A DNA stretch of 64,000 nt. It comes from Ceratodon purpureus. Its lineage: Eukaryota > Streptophyta > Bryopsida > Pseudoditrichales > Ditrichaceae. The position numbers and the translations under genes were made by a program. Below, in pieces: positions 34,263-45,135 of the stretch (positions are counted from its first letter, which is position 1; each line of letters starts with the position of its first letter). The notes under the pieces are model-generated. The model had not been told where the DNA came from, did not search any database, and saw nothing but the letters and a program-made list of their open reading frames with translations. The stretch lies in contig CM026421.1 in NCBI GenBank assembly GCA_014871385.1, forward strand, positions 23,987,383 through 24,051,382. Direction: 5' to 3'.

Positions 34263-35350
34263 GTGTCAGATGCTACTGGCGCACGATGTAGCACTGTGTA
34301 GCGGATCAGACCTTGGTGATATTTTACTACACATTGGCTTTAGTTTCTCAGACTCCTGGACAACCCCGCCCTGAATTGACATTCTGTTGCGTTTTTTGGG
34401 TCAGAGATGTGTCTTCTCTTCATCTTAGTCCCTTGTGTTGACTTTCTGGGATTTGCCCTCTACAGCTAGCAAACTTAGGCATAGACGGATATATGAGTTA
34501 TTCAGTAAACATATTTCAGCGACTTCCGGCTTAATATGACTATGGCTTTATCTAATTTTTTGCGTCACAGTTCATGAGAAATTCATTCACCTGTTTGTGC
34601 TTGTTTATCACTATGTTGTACAACTACGTTACATCGCGTTAACAGTGACGTCGACCAGGTGCCATCGCGTTAATAGTGACGTAACATCAGTCACCGTTGA
34701 CAGTATGTCACGTTTAAGATGACAAGCGAGTTATAGTTAGAATACGTTTAAAAGGACGTTACAATACGCGAATAAAGTGATCTGTATGCTCGAGCAGTCA
34801 GAGCGACAGTGTGATTGATGAAATGATAATTCTCACCTGTTTCGAAGCCTCCAGAAATAAAAGTATCTTCACGTCACGTCTGCTCCTGCATTACAGTAAG
34901 AGTAATGAGTGTTTAGTTAGACGTTTTCTTTTGAAATTCTCTTCGGCAACCTTACATTCAGATATATTTCGCGTTAATTACATCGCTTCTAGAACTACTG
35001 TTTGAAAGTATAAACAGGCATTGAAAATAATTAATTTCTGGGACTTCCTGTTTAATTTGAGTTCCGCTGAGGCTCATTTTTGGCGTGAACTGTCTTCATT
35101 TTTTCACTCAAGCTGCTTTGCTCGTTTATCCCTTTGCTGTATACCTACCTTACCTCGCGTTTAAATCATGCTCATGGAACGTCTTCCATGACAGACGACC
35201 ACGTTCTGTCACGTTAATAATGACGTAACACCCATTAGGCTTGACTGTATGTCACGTTACAAATGACATGCGAGTAACAGTTATATTCCGTTAAAAAGGG
35301 CAGTACTTGCCGCTCTGTGTCATCAGTAACCGGGAACAGTCATAGCTTTC
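34263..35350. repeat. Motif-rich spacer in element 2
   Basis: Two clusters (34620-34800 and 35150-35300) of GCGTTAACAGTGACGT-type words. The two clusters resemble each other in order (tgttgtacaact/ctgtatacctac, then TTACxTCGCGTT, then 'tatgtcacgtt...atgacatgcgagt'), which suggests an old duplication of about 530 bp. Confidence 0.65.
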
Positions 35351-35728
35351 GTGAGAACACTAGAATTTGCTACGATAACAGTAGTCATACTTCTGAGTAT
35401 GATTCACTTTAACAGTGGAGATACACCTTTTTCTCCGGCGCGTACCTGGCATGTTTGTTTAGGCAAAGCTCCTCTTCTTGATTTGCAGATTGTAGAGAAA
35501 GAGGGCTTCTTCCGCTTCCAGAACCTGCTAAACAATTTGAAAGTTAGAAGGCATGGTATAATCTCAACACACCTTAGTATTCACCGTCTGTATAGAAGCA
35601 GCATGTCTAAAAGAATTCCATTGGAAGAACGTAGCTTGAGAGACATTTTCGAGTTTATGCTTGCAATAACTGAAAGCGATCCGTGGTCAGTTGAAGATTC
35701 TCACCTCTATCAAAGCTTGATGAAATAA
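35351..35728 (+). CDS. Unrecognised small ORF with hydrophobic N-terminus (element 2)
   Basis: 125-codon frame ending in TAA. Residues 6-18 are hydrophobic (FATITVVILLSM) and could be a signal peptide or anchor. The rest is mixed, with a basic stretch (RLYRSSMSKR) and an acidic helix near the end. The initiator may be a non-ATG artefact of how the frame is opened (the first codon is GTG), so a later ATG or an upstream exon is possible. No family recognised. It is a coding-like island between two motif-rich stretches in element 2. Confidence 0.35.
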   Translation: MRTLEFATITVVILLSMIHFNSGDTPFSPARTWHVCLGKAPLLDLQIVEKEGFFRFQNLLNNLKVRRHGIISTHLSIHRLYRSSMSKRIPLEERSLRDIFEFMLAITESDPWSVEDSHLYQSLMK

Positions 35729-36973
35729 ATAACGTCACCACTGACGCTCTAATTTCTTCCCTTTATAGCGACCCAGGAACTTATCCACGACATGGAGCAC
35801 CGTGCGTTAACATTAGGATCCTTCAACTCGTAAACATGAGATGAGTTACCTACATCACGTCACCACTGACATTACATTGCGTCACAGCGGACAGTATATG
35901 ACGTCACAGGAAACATTACAACACGTCTTCAGTTACATTTCATCACGTTACATATGACATTGGATTACATTGTATGACGTTAAAAATGACAGAAGATCAC
36001 GTCTTCGTCGTCGAGCATTCCTGGATTTAAGCCCTGTCACACCTCCTTCAATGGCGTTTCATAGCCACATCTCGTGCACGCTCTAATTTCTTCCCATTTC
36101 TGCGACGGAGGTACATACATATGATAAGGTGAACATGAGGATACTTAAATACTTGTACACCTCTTTCTTAAACTTTACATGCATTTTTATGGAACTTCTG
36201 GTCCTGCATTACTAACTACACAGAGGCTGTTACCATGACCATATCTATCAACTTACGTATGGAAAATGTGACATCCTGAAAACAGTAGAGGTAGTAAATT
36301 CGACATGCCTACTAGAATACCCTACTAATCCTCGTTATGAAAAGCCCCTGGATTATCGGACACGTAGGCGCAGGGCATTGGACGATAAAACATCTCCAGA
36401 ACATTGTAACAGTGACCATGAACTTCAATCCGTTGAGGCAGAGTCGGGAAGCTTTCACATTGACTAACAATAGCGTAGGTAGCTTTTTTCTAACCGATTA
36501 CATTGACTAATTAATTAATTTTGGTTACTCACATGTAGGCTATGAAAAGCAAAAACTCTGTCCACGCAACAATTACCAGCCATTATCAAAGAGCTCCGGA
36601 TATGTTAAATGGTACATGAACACCCGTCACAGATGACATTAAATCTCGTCACGAGTGACATTAATTTATGACATAGTTGACATCATATCTCGTTGCAACA
36701 GGTTAAAGATGACAAAATATTTTGTTAACATCCTGGTACAGTGGACAGTATACCATGTTACAGATAACAGGACTTCGCGTCTCTCTAGACAGTATACTCC
36801 GTTAGGAAAGACGTGTGAAAACATGAACGCACAATCCATTGACAGCACGGAAGTAAGGGATAATTACCCGATCACCGCCGGGTAGTTGGACATGCGCACG
36901 CCCTTAGGGTCAGCAATTGGAGATCACTTATGGCAGCCGGCGTAACAAACATCATGAAGGATCCATACTCGAA
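35729..36973. repeat. Motif-rich spacer and promoter side of TNP1-like gene (element 2)
   Basis: The GCGTT/TGAC family is dense at 35860-36010 (repeated CACGTCaccacTGACAT words) and 36625-36800. Between them (36015-36600) is ordinary AT-rich sequence. The part near 36900 should contain the promoter of the TNP1-like gene. No other gene recognised. Confidence 0.55.
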
Positions 36974-39900
36974 ATGGCGGCGGACAAGTTAACTCCTGCA
37001 TACGAGGTCCTTCGTGATGCGATCGTGGACGCCAACAGGAGAGAGGTGGCGCTCCGATTGAAGAACGCAGGTTTTGACCCTGACTTCTGTGGAGACTTGG
37101 TGCCTTCGCGTGGATGCTCGTCAATCAGGTCGTCTGCTGCTCCAACCGCACCAGGAAATCGGAGTAGACGCCGATCGTCCTCAGTGGAATCGGACTTCCA
37201 ACCGAGGCGGAGCACGCGCCTACGCCGTCCTCTGTCGCACCGGGAGGAAGCGGAGGCAGCTCTGACGAAGCCGACTGCACACGCGAAGACAGTGAGTAAA
37301 CCCTAAACCCTACCTGCTGTTCAATCCGAGAGCGCAGCATTCCATTTCCATGTTCTGTCCTCAATAGAATTGCGGTTTGTTAGTGTATGCTCACTTAGTG
37401 GATGGCAATTAACGCATTCTGTTGTTGAGGGTACACATTATGTTGTTGAGGGTATAATTCTTGTCAGGTTTTCTGGACAGGGCTGTCATTTCACATAGTT
37501 AGGTGGGCGGCTTTCACCAATTAGGGTTGCATTTCATTCGCATTTGTCAGAATCCGAAGGAGGGAGGCGAGGTTTTTGCAGAGTGGAGGCAGCGTGGTTC
37601 GAAGCTCGTTTCTCGAAGGAATACGCTGTCGGTGGCGGCGCTTCGATCGGCGATTGGAGGAGAATTCTACTGGCTGTCGGAGATGGAAGACGACCACGAT
37701 GATCCTAGAGCGAAGACCCGCGCCCGCAGCCGCAGCATCATCACCAAGCCCCGGCGCGTGGAGACGAATTGGATGGACCGCGAGATTGGAGGATGCCCAC
37801 CTCGGTCCAAGGCAGGGAGTGCAGGCGGTGGGAGGGCGTCTCCGGGGCCAGCTCACCGAAAACCCGCAGGGGTTCTGAAGAGAACCCGCGGCATGGAGAG
37901 GGGAGCATCGCAAGACGCCGAGGAAGACCTAACTCCTCCAAGGCGATGGCGTCCTACGTCGGATATCTCCTCTCCTGTGGGGCGTTCTTCGGGCTCCCGC
38001 ACCCCCCTTGCGTCGGGGAGGGTGGCCATGCGCACAACTCGGAGCGACTCCCACAGCTCGCATAGAGTTCAGTCCGAGGAGGCTGGATACGAAGACGACA
38101 TGGAGGAGGAGTTTGAGGAAGAAGACATGATGGAAGAGGAGGAAGACATGGAGGGGTACGAGGAGGAAGACGACGGGTCACCGAAGGAGCCGATGCGAAT
38201 TAAATTGGATCGGTATGGCGTGCCAGTCGGATCCCACGAACCACTCCTTAATGCGGCCCTACAGAAGTTTGCACGCGCCCTGGATCCGACTGCAGCACCC
38301 GGTTGGAAGGGACAACAGAAGGCGGCTAAGGCGTCTCTGATCGAGCGAGTGAGGACAGAGTTCGAATTCTACGGTGAGAGCACTGAACTGAGTGAGAAGT
38401 GGTTCAACCAGAGGATGTCCAGGGCAGTGACTCGGGTGAAGTTCGCTATCAACAAGCTGATCAGGTTTGGGCATTCGAAGCCACCAGACATCGCCACAGA
38501 CCACTGGGATAAGCTGGTGGAGATGCGGGATGACCCAGCAGTCCAAGAGAAGTCGCAGATGATGTCGAGCATCTCACTTGGGCGGCCTTCGAAGCATGGC
38601 CATGCATGGAGCCAATCAATAGCGGCAGTGTCCGCGCTGGTAAGCTCGTTTCTAACTCTCTGTCCTGCGTTAGTAACTATGTTGTGATTCTTGTGACAGC
38701 ATTTTGCGTTTACTTGTAGTGACACTGTGTTTCCCGATTTCGTTTTTGTTAAAGGTGACGTCTATCATCGTTTACTGTGACATATGTTTATGTTTACTGT
38801 GACGTTAAGTTTGACATTTTCTCACTGCCGAAACCCTCTTCAAATGTGTTCTTTGTTTTTTTTTTTTTTTCCTTCAATGTCCGTGCGGTTTTCTACTCCG
38901 CAGATCCCGCTGCAGCATTCCCATGTACTGTCCTCCTCTCGTTTTTATTGTGAATCCATGTCACCGGGTCTAGGTAGGAGTATCTGGACATGGCTGTCGG
39001 TAATGTGTTTTTTTGGCATTTTCTGGGCTTCTTCCGTGACTTCTAACCTGCTTGCACTCCACTGTCCGCACTGGTTTACGTTTCCTTTCAATACTCTGTC
39101 TTTTATTTACTTGTAGTGACACTTTGTTTTCCAATGATTTTGTTGTTAAAGGTGACGTCTATCATCGTTTACTGTGACATATGTTTATGTTTTCTGTGAC
39201 GTTAAGTTTGACATTTTGTCACTGCCGAAACCCTCTTCAAATGTTTTTGTTTTTTTTTTTTTTTTTTTCCTTCAATGTCTGTGCGTTTTTCTACTCCGCA
39301 GATTCCGCTGTAGCATTCCCATGTACTGTCCTTTTCTCGTTTTGGGCGTGAATCCATGTCACCGGGTCTAGGTGGGAGTATGTGGACATTCTTGTCGGTA
39401 ATGTGTTGTTTTGGCATTTCTTGCGTTTTTTGGGCTTCTTCCGTGACTTCTAACCTGCCTCGCACTCCACTGTCCGCACTGGTAAGTGCTCCTTTCAATA
39501 TGCCGTCTTTTATTTACTTGTAGTGACACTTTGTTTTCCAATGATTTTTTTGTTAAAGGTGACGTCTGTTATCGTTTACTGTGACAGTAGTTTATGTTCA
39601 CTGTGACGTTAAGTTTGACATTTTCTCACTGCCGAAACCTTCTTCAAATGTTTTTCCTTTTTTTTTTTTTTTTTTCCTTCAATGTCTGTGCGTTTTTCTA
39701 CTCCGCAGATTCCGCTGTAGCATTCCCATGTAATGTCCTCCTCTCGTTTTTATTGTGATCCATGTCACCGGGTCTAGGTAGGAGTATCTGGACATGGCTG
39801 TCGGTAATGTGTTTTTTTGCCAATTTTTGGGCTTCTTCCGTGACTTCTAACCTGCTTGCACTCCACTGTCCGCACTGGTAAGTGCTCCTTTCAATATGCC

Positions 39901-42761
39901 TTCTTTTATTTACTTGTAGTGACACTTTGTTTTCCACTGATTTTTTTGTTAAAGGTGACGTCTGTTATCGTTTACTGTGACAGTAGTTTATGTTCACTGT
40001 GACGTTAAGTTTGACATTTTCTCACTGCCGAAACCTTCTTCAAATGTTTTTTCCTTTTTTTTTTTTTTTTTTTTCCTTCAATGTCTGTGCGTTTTTCTAC
40101 TCCGCAGATTCCGCTGTAGCATTCCCATGTAATGTCCTCCTCTCGTTTTTATTGTGATCCATGTCACCGGGTCTAGGTAGGAGTATCTGGACATGGCTGT
40201 CGGTAATGTGTTTTTTTGCCATTTTTTGGGCTTCTTCCGTGACTTCTAACCTGCTTGCACTCCACTGTCCGCGCTGGTAAGTGTTCCTAAACCTGAATCA
40301 CTACCCTGTCATCACTTCTAGTTAAGTTGTGCTTTAGAAGAACAGCGATTCTAGTTTACTTTGCCCTGTCATTGCGTTTCACCGGAGACATACGCGTTTG
40401 GAGTCTCATTCATGTGCGTGTCACCAGTGACGCTTCTTTGCGTTGCTTATAATGTTTCTTGTGACAAGACCTCGCGTTTCAAGTGTCATGAGTTTGCGTT
40501 TATCCAGGACGGGAGGTAACATGTTTGTGTCTTAGTAAACGTATTTGATCCGTTCAATGTTACATGTGACGCACTACGAACTTTACTATTGCGGTTTTCT
40601 AGGAGCTCTGAAATTGACAAAGTGGGAAACTTCTGTGGCAGAGTATTAGACTTGGACGGCAGCCCTCAGAAGCGGAAGTTGCTGCAGAGGTGAAGGCAAT
40701 GCGACAGAAAGACTTGGAGGAACGCATAGCTGCAAGGAAGAAGAAATCTGAAGGTACACAAGATGCGAGGATGGAAAAGCTTGAAGCTCTGTTTGCGGCC
40801 CAGGAGTCCAGGCTGAAGAAAGTCGAGGACATGATGACGGAGTTACATGCCAACATGACCCGGGTGTCTACTCCTCCACTCGTGGAGACTGTGCCGCCCA
40901 AACAGAAGGCCTCCAAGAAATCTGGAGCCAGACCCCGCCCTAACCGTCCCAGCAGCAAGGCAGCAGAGGAAGTCGTGCCGCCTCCAAACACTTCGAAGGC
41001 TCCCCCGATGCCGCCGCCGACCCAGGATGACATCACAGCAATGGAGGACGCTGCCGACCCCAACACTATGATGACATCAGAGGAGAAAGTAGCCACCAAG
41101 TCGGATGTCATATCAGCATGTCTTCAGACAACGCAGGATGTGGGGGCTGTCCCGACAACGGAGACGATCCACAGCACGGATGCACCCGAGGACATGGTAG
41201 AAGATGGGCGAACGGTCGGTGCCACCGCGGAAGAGAGGGGCCGAGAGGAGCATGTGGAGGCGGAGGAGTCGGAGACGGACGACGACGAACATTCTCCAGC
41301 TCAACATCGACGTGACAGCACTTCCGGAGCAGCTGCACCTTCGGGGGAGAAGGTCTCCTCACCAGAGTCGGACGAGCAGGAGGTCGTTAACACAATTGCA
41401 GCCCTTTCCACCGAGAAGCCGGCTCCAGATGATGTAGGCACCTGACGTTGCAAACGACTACGTAGATCACACTTTACTTTCCATATTAACTCTGTTTCAA
41501 CTAAGTTAGAAGCTGCGTCATCGTTTTGAACAACTCCCCTTAGCCCGTCTTCTTTGACAAACATTTGCGTTAAAAATGACATGACATTGCGTTTCTTGTG
41601 ACGTAGCACCGCGTCTTTAATGACTTGAGTCTTTGTTTCTTGTGACGTAGAATCGCGTCTTTACTGACAGGAATTTGCGTTTCTATTGACATACGCGCAC
41701 GTATCAAGTGACGGTACAAAAACGTAACCATTCGTAAAAGTTAACGTACCTGTGTTCTCGTATGTACATTGTTGGCGTTCCAGAGGACATTCACGAAAGG
41801 AATGGCGGTGGAGTTGCTGAGTAGCGCCTATGACGACGCTTTCGCCACTTTGGTTGGCTGTGGAGTGCTGCACGGAATGCCAGGGGAGTCGGTCCACTGC
41901 CAGAGAATAGAGGATGACGAATTCTCCGTGCAGGTGACTACAAGCATTAAGGACGACCACGACCTCCAGTGCCCACTAGAAGACGAAGACGTCCTCACCA
42001 TGAATCAGGCCATCGGGTACTTCATTCGGTGGCCCGCGACCGACCTAAGGCAAGCACCCAGTGACCGGGTAGCGATGGCAGTGGGGACAGTGGGGGCCGT
42101 CGAAGGGATAGTAGCGGCAGTGGGGGCTGCTGCTGAAGACCCTTCCCCCGCAATTCTAGACCATTTTCGTGTTTCAACACGGGCGGCCTCGAAGAAGATG
42201 AAGTCCCCGCCCCCGGAAAAGAAGGCGCAGTCCAAGCGACCGCAGAGTAAGGACGAATCTGCAAACATCAAAAAAAGAGTTGCCTCTGAGGCAACACAGG
42301 TAAGTGGTCACCCTCGTCCTTTCTCGCACACCTTAGAGGGGCATTTGAAAAGTGAATTCACCATCGTTTTCCATATAGACTGCCCTTTGTATTCGGTTGA
42401 GTTGCAGGTCTCTCCTGGTAAAGCACGGTGTCGCAGGGTTCCCCTAAGATCCGAACTGCTCAGTAGATCCCGTTTGGAGGCGTTGACGCAGGCTGTTGCT
42501 TTCCTCTACCCTCGTGATGATGAGTCAATTGTGTATACAGGGAGAAGCTGGGGGTTTGGAGAAGTCAACGGTTGAGAAACCCACAGGACCTGTGAAGTGC
42601 TACAAGAAGGTACGACAGATCTACCCTCTTTTAAAATCCTCAGCCCATCCGATTTCTCAGGAGACCCTCTAATGCTATGTTTTCTAACTGTTCTGTATAT
42701 GATGTGGATTGTGCAGATTAAGAAGAATCCAGCACGAGAAACCAGCATCACCAACAAATAG
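36974..42761 (+). CDS. TNP1-like CACTA accessory protein of element 2, intact
   Basis: Six exons, all phase 0: 36974-37291, 37551-38639, 40642-41433, 41784-42299, 42541-42609 and 42717-42761; total 942 aa with no stop. Exon 1 is a short helical/basic domain. Exon 2 has a long acidic run (about residues 225-262, Glu/Asp/Met) followed by a Ptta/En/Spm-type domain (GWKGQQKAAK, EKWFNQRMSRA, HWDKLVEMRDD, EKSQMMSSISLG). Exon 3 begins with a coiled coil (EKLEALFAAQESRLKKVEDM) and continues Pro/Glu-rich. Exon 4 carries the C-terminal TNP1/DUF8039-like domain (VGCGVLHG, SVHCQRIEDDEFSVQV, AIGYFIRWP) and a Lys-rich tail that may be a nuclear signal. The domain order equals the element 1 protein. Such proteins bind subterminal repeats to bring the ends together. 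Intron 2 is 2 kb and contains a tandem array. Confidence 0.88.
37298..37310. promoter_or_regulatory. Telo-box-like repeat in intron 1 of TNP1-like gene (element 2)
   Basis: aaaccctaaaccc begins six bases after the intron 1 donor. It occupies the same place in the gene as the sequence at 4801-4815 of element 1, though in the opposite orientation relative to the gene. Confidence 0.6.
38640..40285 (+). repeat. Four-copy ~400-bp tandem array in intron 2 of the TNP1-like gene
   Basis: Units aligned on 'ggtgacgtct' begin at 38754, 39151, 39558 and 39954 (spacing 397, 407, 396). Each unit holds GCGTT/TGACGTTA words, a poly-T tract of 14-20 bases, an acceptor-like 'ctactccgcag', a conserved roughly 180-bp stretch, and finally 'tgtccgc(a/g)ctg|gtaag', a copy of the 3' end of exon 2 with its splice donor. 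Copies 3 and 4 are the most similar. The duplication therefore included the exon boundary. Confidence 0.9.
40286..40641. repeat. Motif cluster at the end of intron 2
   Basis: Dense GCGTTTC-x(4-6)-TGAC words between 40370 and 40580, ending at the acceptor 'tgtggcag' before 40642. Confidence 0.7.
41434..41783. repeat. Motif cluster in intron 3 of the TNP1-like gene
   Basis: At 41565-41720 the pattern GCGTTTCttGTGACgta / GCGTCTTtaaTGACtt repeats about every 22-25 bp, filling most of the intron. Confidence 0.75.
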
Positions 42762-43942
42762 ACTGTAGCCATTTTTCAGTAGGAAGGTGCTCGCTGTCCA
42801 AGCGTTCCGGTAGCCGTTTTGCGTAATGCTATTGAATGAGTGTCCATTGGAACCTAGCGTACATACTATTGGAACTACTGTGCAGGATCTGTACTCATCA
42901 GTGACATTTCAGTCGCGTTTCGCAATAAACGTGATTGACTTTGTTATATTGCGTTTCAAGTGACGTTCCTGTTTGCGTGAGTGTACGTTATATATGACCT
43001 TCCAGCTGCGTCTTGCAAAACCAGTTTTTGCGTCACTTTTGACGTTGTCGTTCACCCTTACGAGTGTTACCCTTCGTCACATTGAACGCTGTCCATGCGT
43101 CAACATGAACATCGCATTCTGTTTCATTTAACAGAAACTTGAAAATGGATGCGTGAAATGGTTGACATTGCATGTGTAACAGTACATCTAAAGCCGTCTT
43201 AAGAAACGCGTTATTCCCAGTCCATGTGTTTAGCAGCGTCAACTTGGACACTATATTCTGTTTCTTTTGACACGAATTTCTAATTGGGTGCATGAACTGC
43301 TTGTTTTCTCTTTTATAATTCTATGTCTACAGACGTCCCTGTAAACGCGTTAAAGTACTTCGAATATGTTTATCTGCGTCAACCTTGACATAATGCTGTA
43401 TTTCTTGTGACACACGATTCGAATTGGGTGCATGATATGCTTGTTTTCTCAAACATAATCCAATGCCTGCAAACGTCTACGTAAACGCGTTCAAATAGGC
43501 ATTGACTGCGTTAAACTGCGTCACATTACGTCAAAGATAACATCCAGTCTCCACCCAAAAAACCCGTCACACTGCGTTTACGTTAACAGAGAATGCCGGA
43601 AATCGAAGATCAAGCCACGTGTCACAATCTCGGCCATCGAAAACTTTAGCCAGACTTCTGATTTCCGTGCCACGTCAGCCAATTTTTCATCCATCAGAGA
43701 CGCGGGAAATATCCACGTCACCGTCGAAGTTACTTACCCTGGGTAACTTCCATAATCTGTGTTCTGCGTCACTTTTAACATAGCGTCAACTCCTGTTAAA
43801 CGGGTTAACATAAGGTTGACGCAGCACGTCAAACCAATGCGACGTCCGTGACCTTTTTGCCATTTTTGCGTCACAAAAACTGTCCACGTTAAACTGCGTT
43901 AAACCGCGTTAAAAACCGCGTTAAACGACGTCACTCTGGACA
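42762..43942. repeat. Right subterminal motif array of element 2
   Basis: Non-coding, with TGCGTCAxxTTGACxT and GCGTTAAA words throughout; the last 80 bp contain four closely spaced GCGTTAAA copies before the TIR. At 43150-43500 three diverged copies of a roughly 150-bp unit (tgcgtcaaCxTTGACAC ... ttgggtgcatga-tgctt) can be seen. It corresponds to the left array at 25930-26882. Confidence 0.85.
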
Positions 43943-43958
43943 CTGTTCTGCTCTAGTG
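43943..43958 (-). repeat. Right TIR of CACTA element 2
   Basis: ctgttctgctctagtg, the exact reverse complement of the left 16 bases. Confidence 0.95.
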
Positions 43959-43961
43959 GTC
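43959..43961. repeat. Target-site duplication GTC, right of element 2
   Basis: GTC follows the terminal TAGTG and matches 25911-25913. Confidence 0.9.
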
Positions 43962-44940
43962 TGATCCTGGGAACGGAGTTCTCCTCGCGAACCCGTGTAC
44001 GCGTGGACAGGTTCACATGTACGCTTCGCAGTTTTGTTCTATGTGGGATCCACCTCACTGCGTCACAGGCCCACCACGACCTCTTGAGTGGTACCAGTCT
44101 CACAGTTCAACTCGAGAGTTGGTCATCACATAAGTGTGAACACCATGATTCGATCGGGATATTTTCTCGAACAGTTTTATTAAATATTATCCGAGTTTGT
44201 ATATCAGTAGTTTCAAACCCATTATATTAGTTTAGGTTTTTATTTTTAGTTTCTGACACCATCAAGTTGGGATCCTTGTATGTTCTTGAATTTCATTGCT
44301 AATGTAGATAAGGGAAGATAAGTAATTTGGACAAAACATACCGTCACTACACATTGACATGCGAATGACCAATGTATTTTGCCCAATTCAAATACATGTA
44401 ACTCAGACCCACATAATTCTTGGTAACTTCATGTGATTAAAAAAATGATAATTGACAACTGAACCTACTTGTGATAAATTTAAACATGTGCAGAGTACAT
44501 TCCAGCACAATATTTTTTCACTTCAGATGTTGAGCTTAGTCTTACTGTTATCTCTTTTTACTTTATTTTTATTTTTATTTTTTTATGTTCTATTTATTAA
44601 AACATCTGTATTATTTATTTATCTTTTGCTTTTTTTGACATTAAGATGTCCAGTCTGAATAGGTGTATAACACATTCTAGCATTGTATTGTTTTGTGTGT
44701 TTTTTTTAAAAAAAAATGTGTTCATTTGTTTGTTTTCTATTTCTCTCCTTCTCAGTAAATTTCGTTTCTTAAGTTCTCATACCATTATTCTATATATAGA
44801 TATTTTCCATTTGGATATGTAGATTTTTCAAAATCATAAATTATAAATTATAAAATCTTCCATTGCTTTTCTGGTTTAATTCTAAACTTTGTAATATTAC
44901 CATACACTTCAATGTTGAATCTTCATATGATTGTTTTAAA
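43962..44940. other. AT-rich region right of element 2
   Basis: The first 100 bp are moderately GC-rich and may be the continuation of the insertion target. Beyond 44170 the DNA is very AT-rich with T-runs. No gene recognised. Confidence 0.4.
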
Positions 44941-45050
44941 ATATGTATATTTGTATATACACATATACACATACACATACATACATATATATATATACAT
45001 ACATATATATATATACATACATATATATATATACATACATATATATATAT

Positions 45051-45130
<80 letters not shown>
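44941..45130. repeat. (TA)n / (CATA)n microsatellite
   Basis: About four copies of a 20-bp unit 'catacatatatatatatata' followed by an uninterrupted TA run of roughly 65 bp. Apparent frames rich in Tyr/Ile here are low-complexity artefacts. Confidence 0.95.

Positions 45131-45135
<5 letters not shown>

Larger units (their letters stand above)
25914..43958 (-). mobile_element. CACTA (En/Spm) transposon 2, 18 kb, apparently intact
   Basis: The ends are cactagagcagaacag at 25914 and its exact reverse complement finishing at 43958, flanked by a perfect GTC duplication. The element encodes an uninterrupted TNP2 transposase (minus, 26883-31568) and an uninterrupted TNP1-like protein (plus, 36974-42761), which diverge from the centre, plus three ORFs of unknown function between them. 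The coding content and uncorrupted TIR/TSD suggest a recent, possibly autonomous insertion. Strand is given as the TNP2 direction; in this orientation the gene order matches element 1. Almost all non-coding DNA inside is filled with GCGTT/TGAC(G/A)T words, unlike the host flanks. Confidence 0.96.

Noticed and set aside
38784..39116. 110-codon frame in the tandem array
   Set aside because: Lies in intron 2 of the TNP1-like gene, includes a poly-T run, and the frame is not preserved in the other repeat units.
44080..44160. Possible tRNA-like fold
   Set aside because: A GATTCGATC-like T-loop was noticed, but no acceptor stem or anticodon arm can be paired with it.
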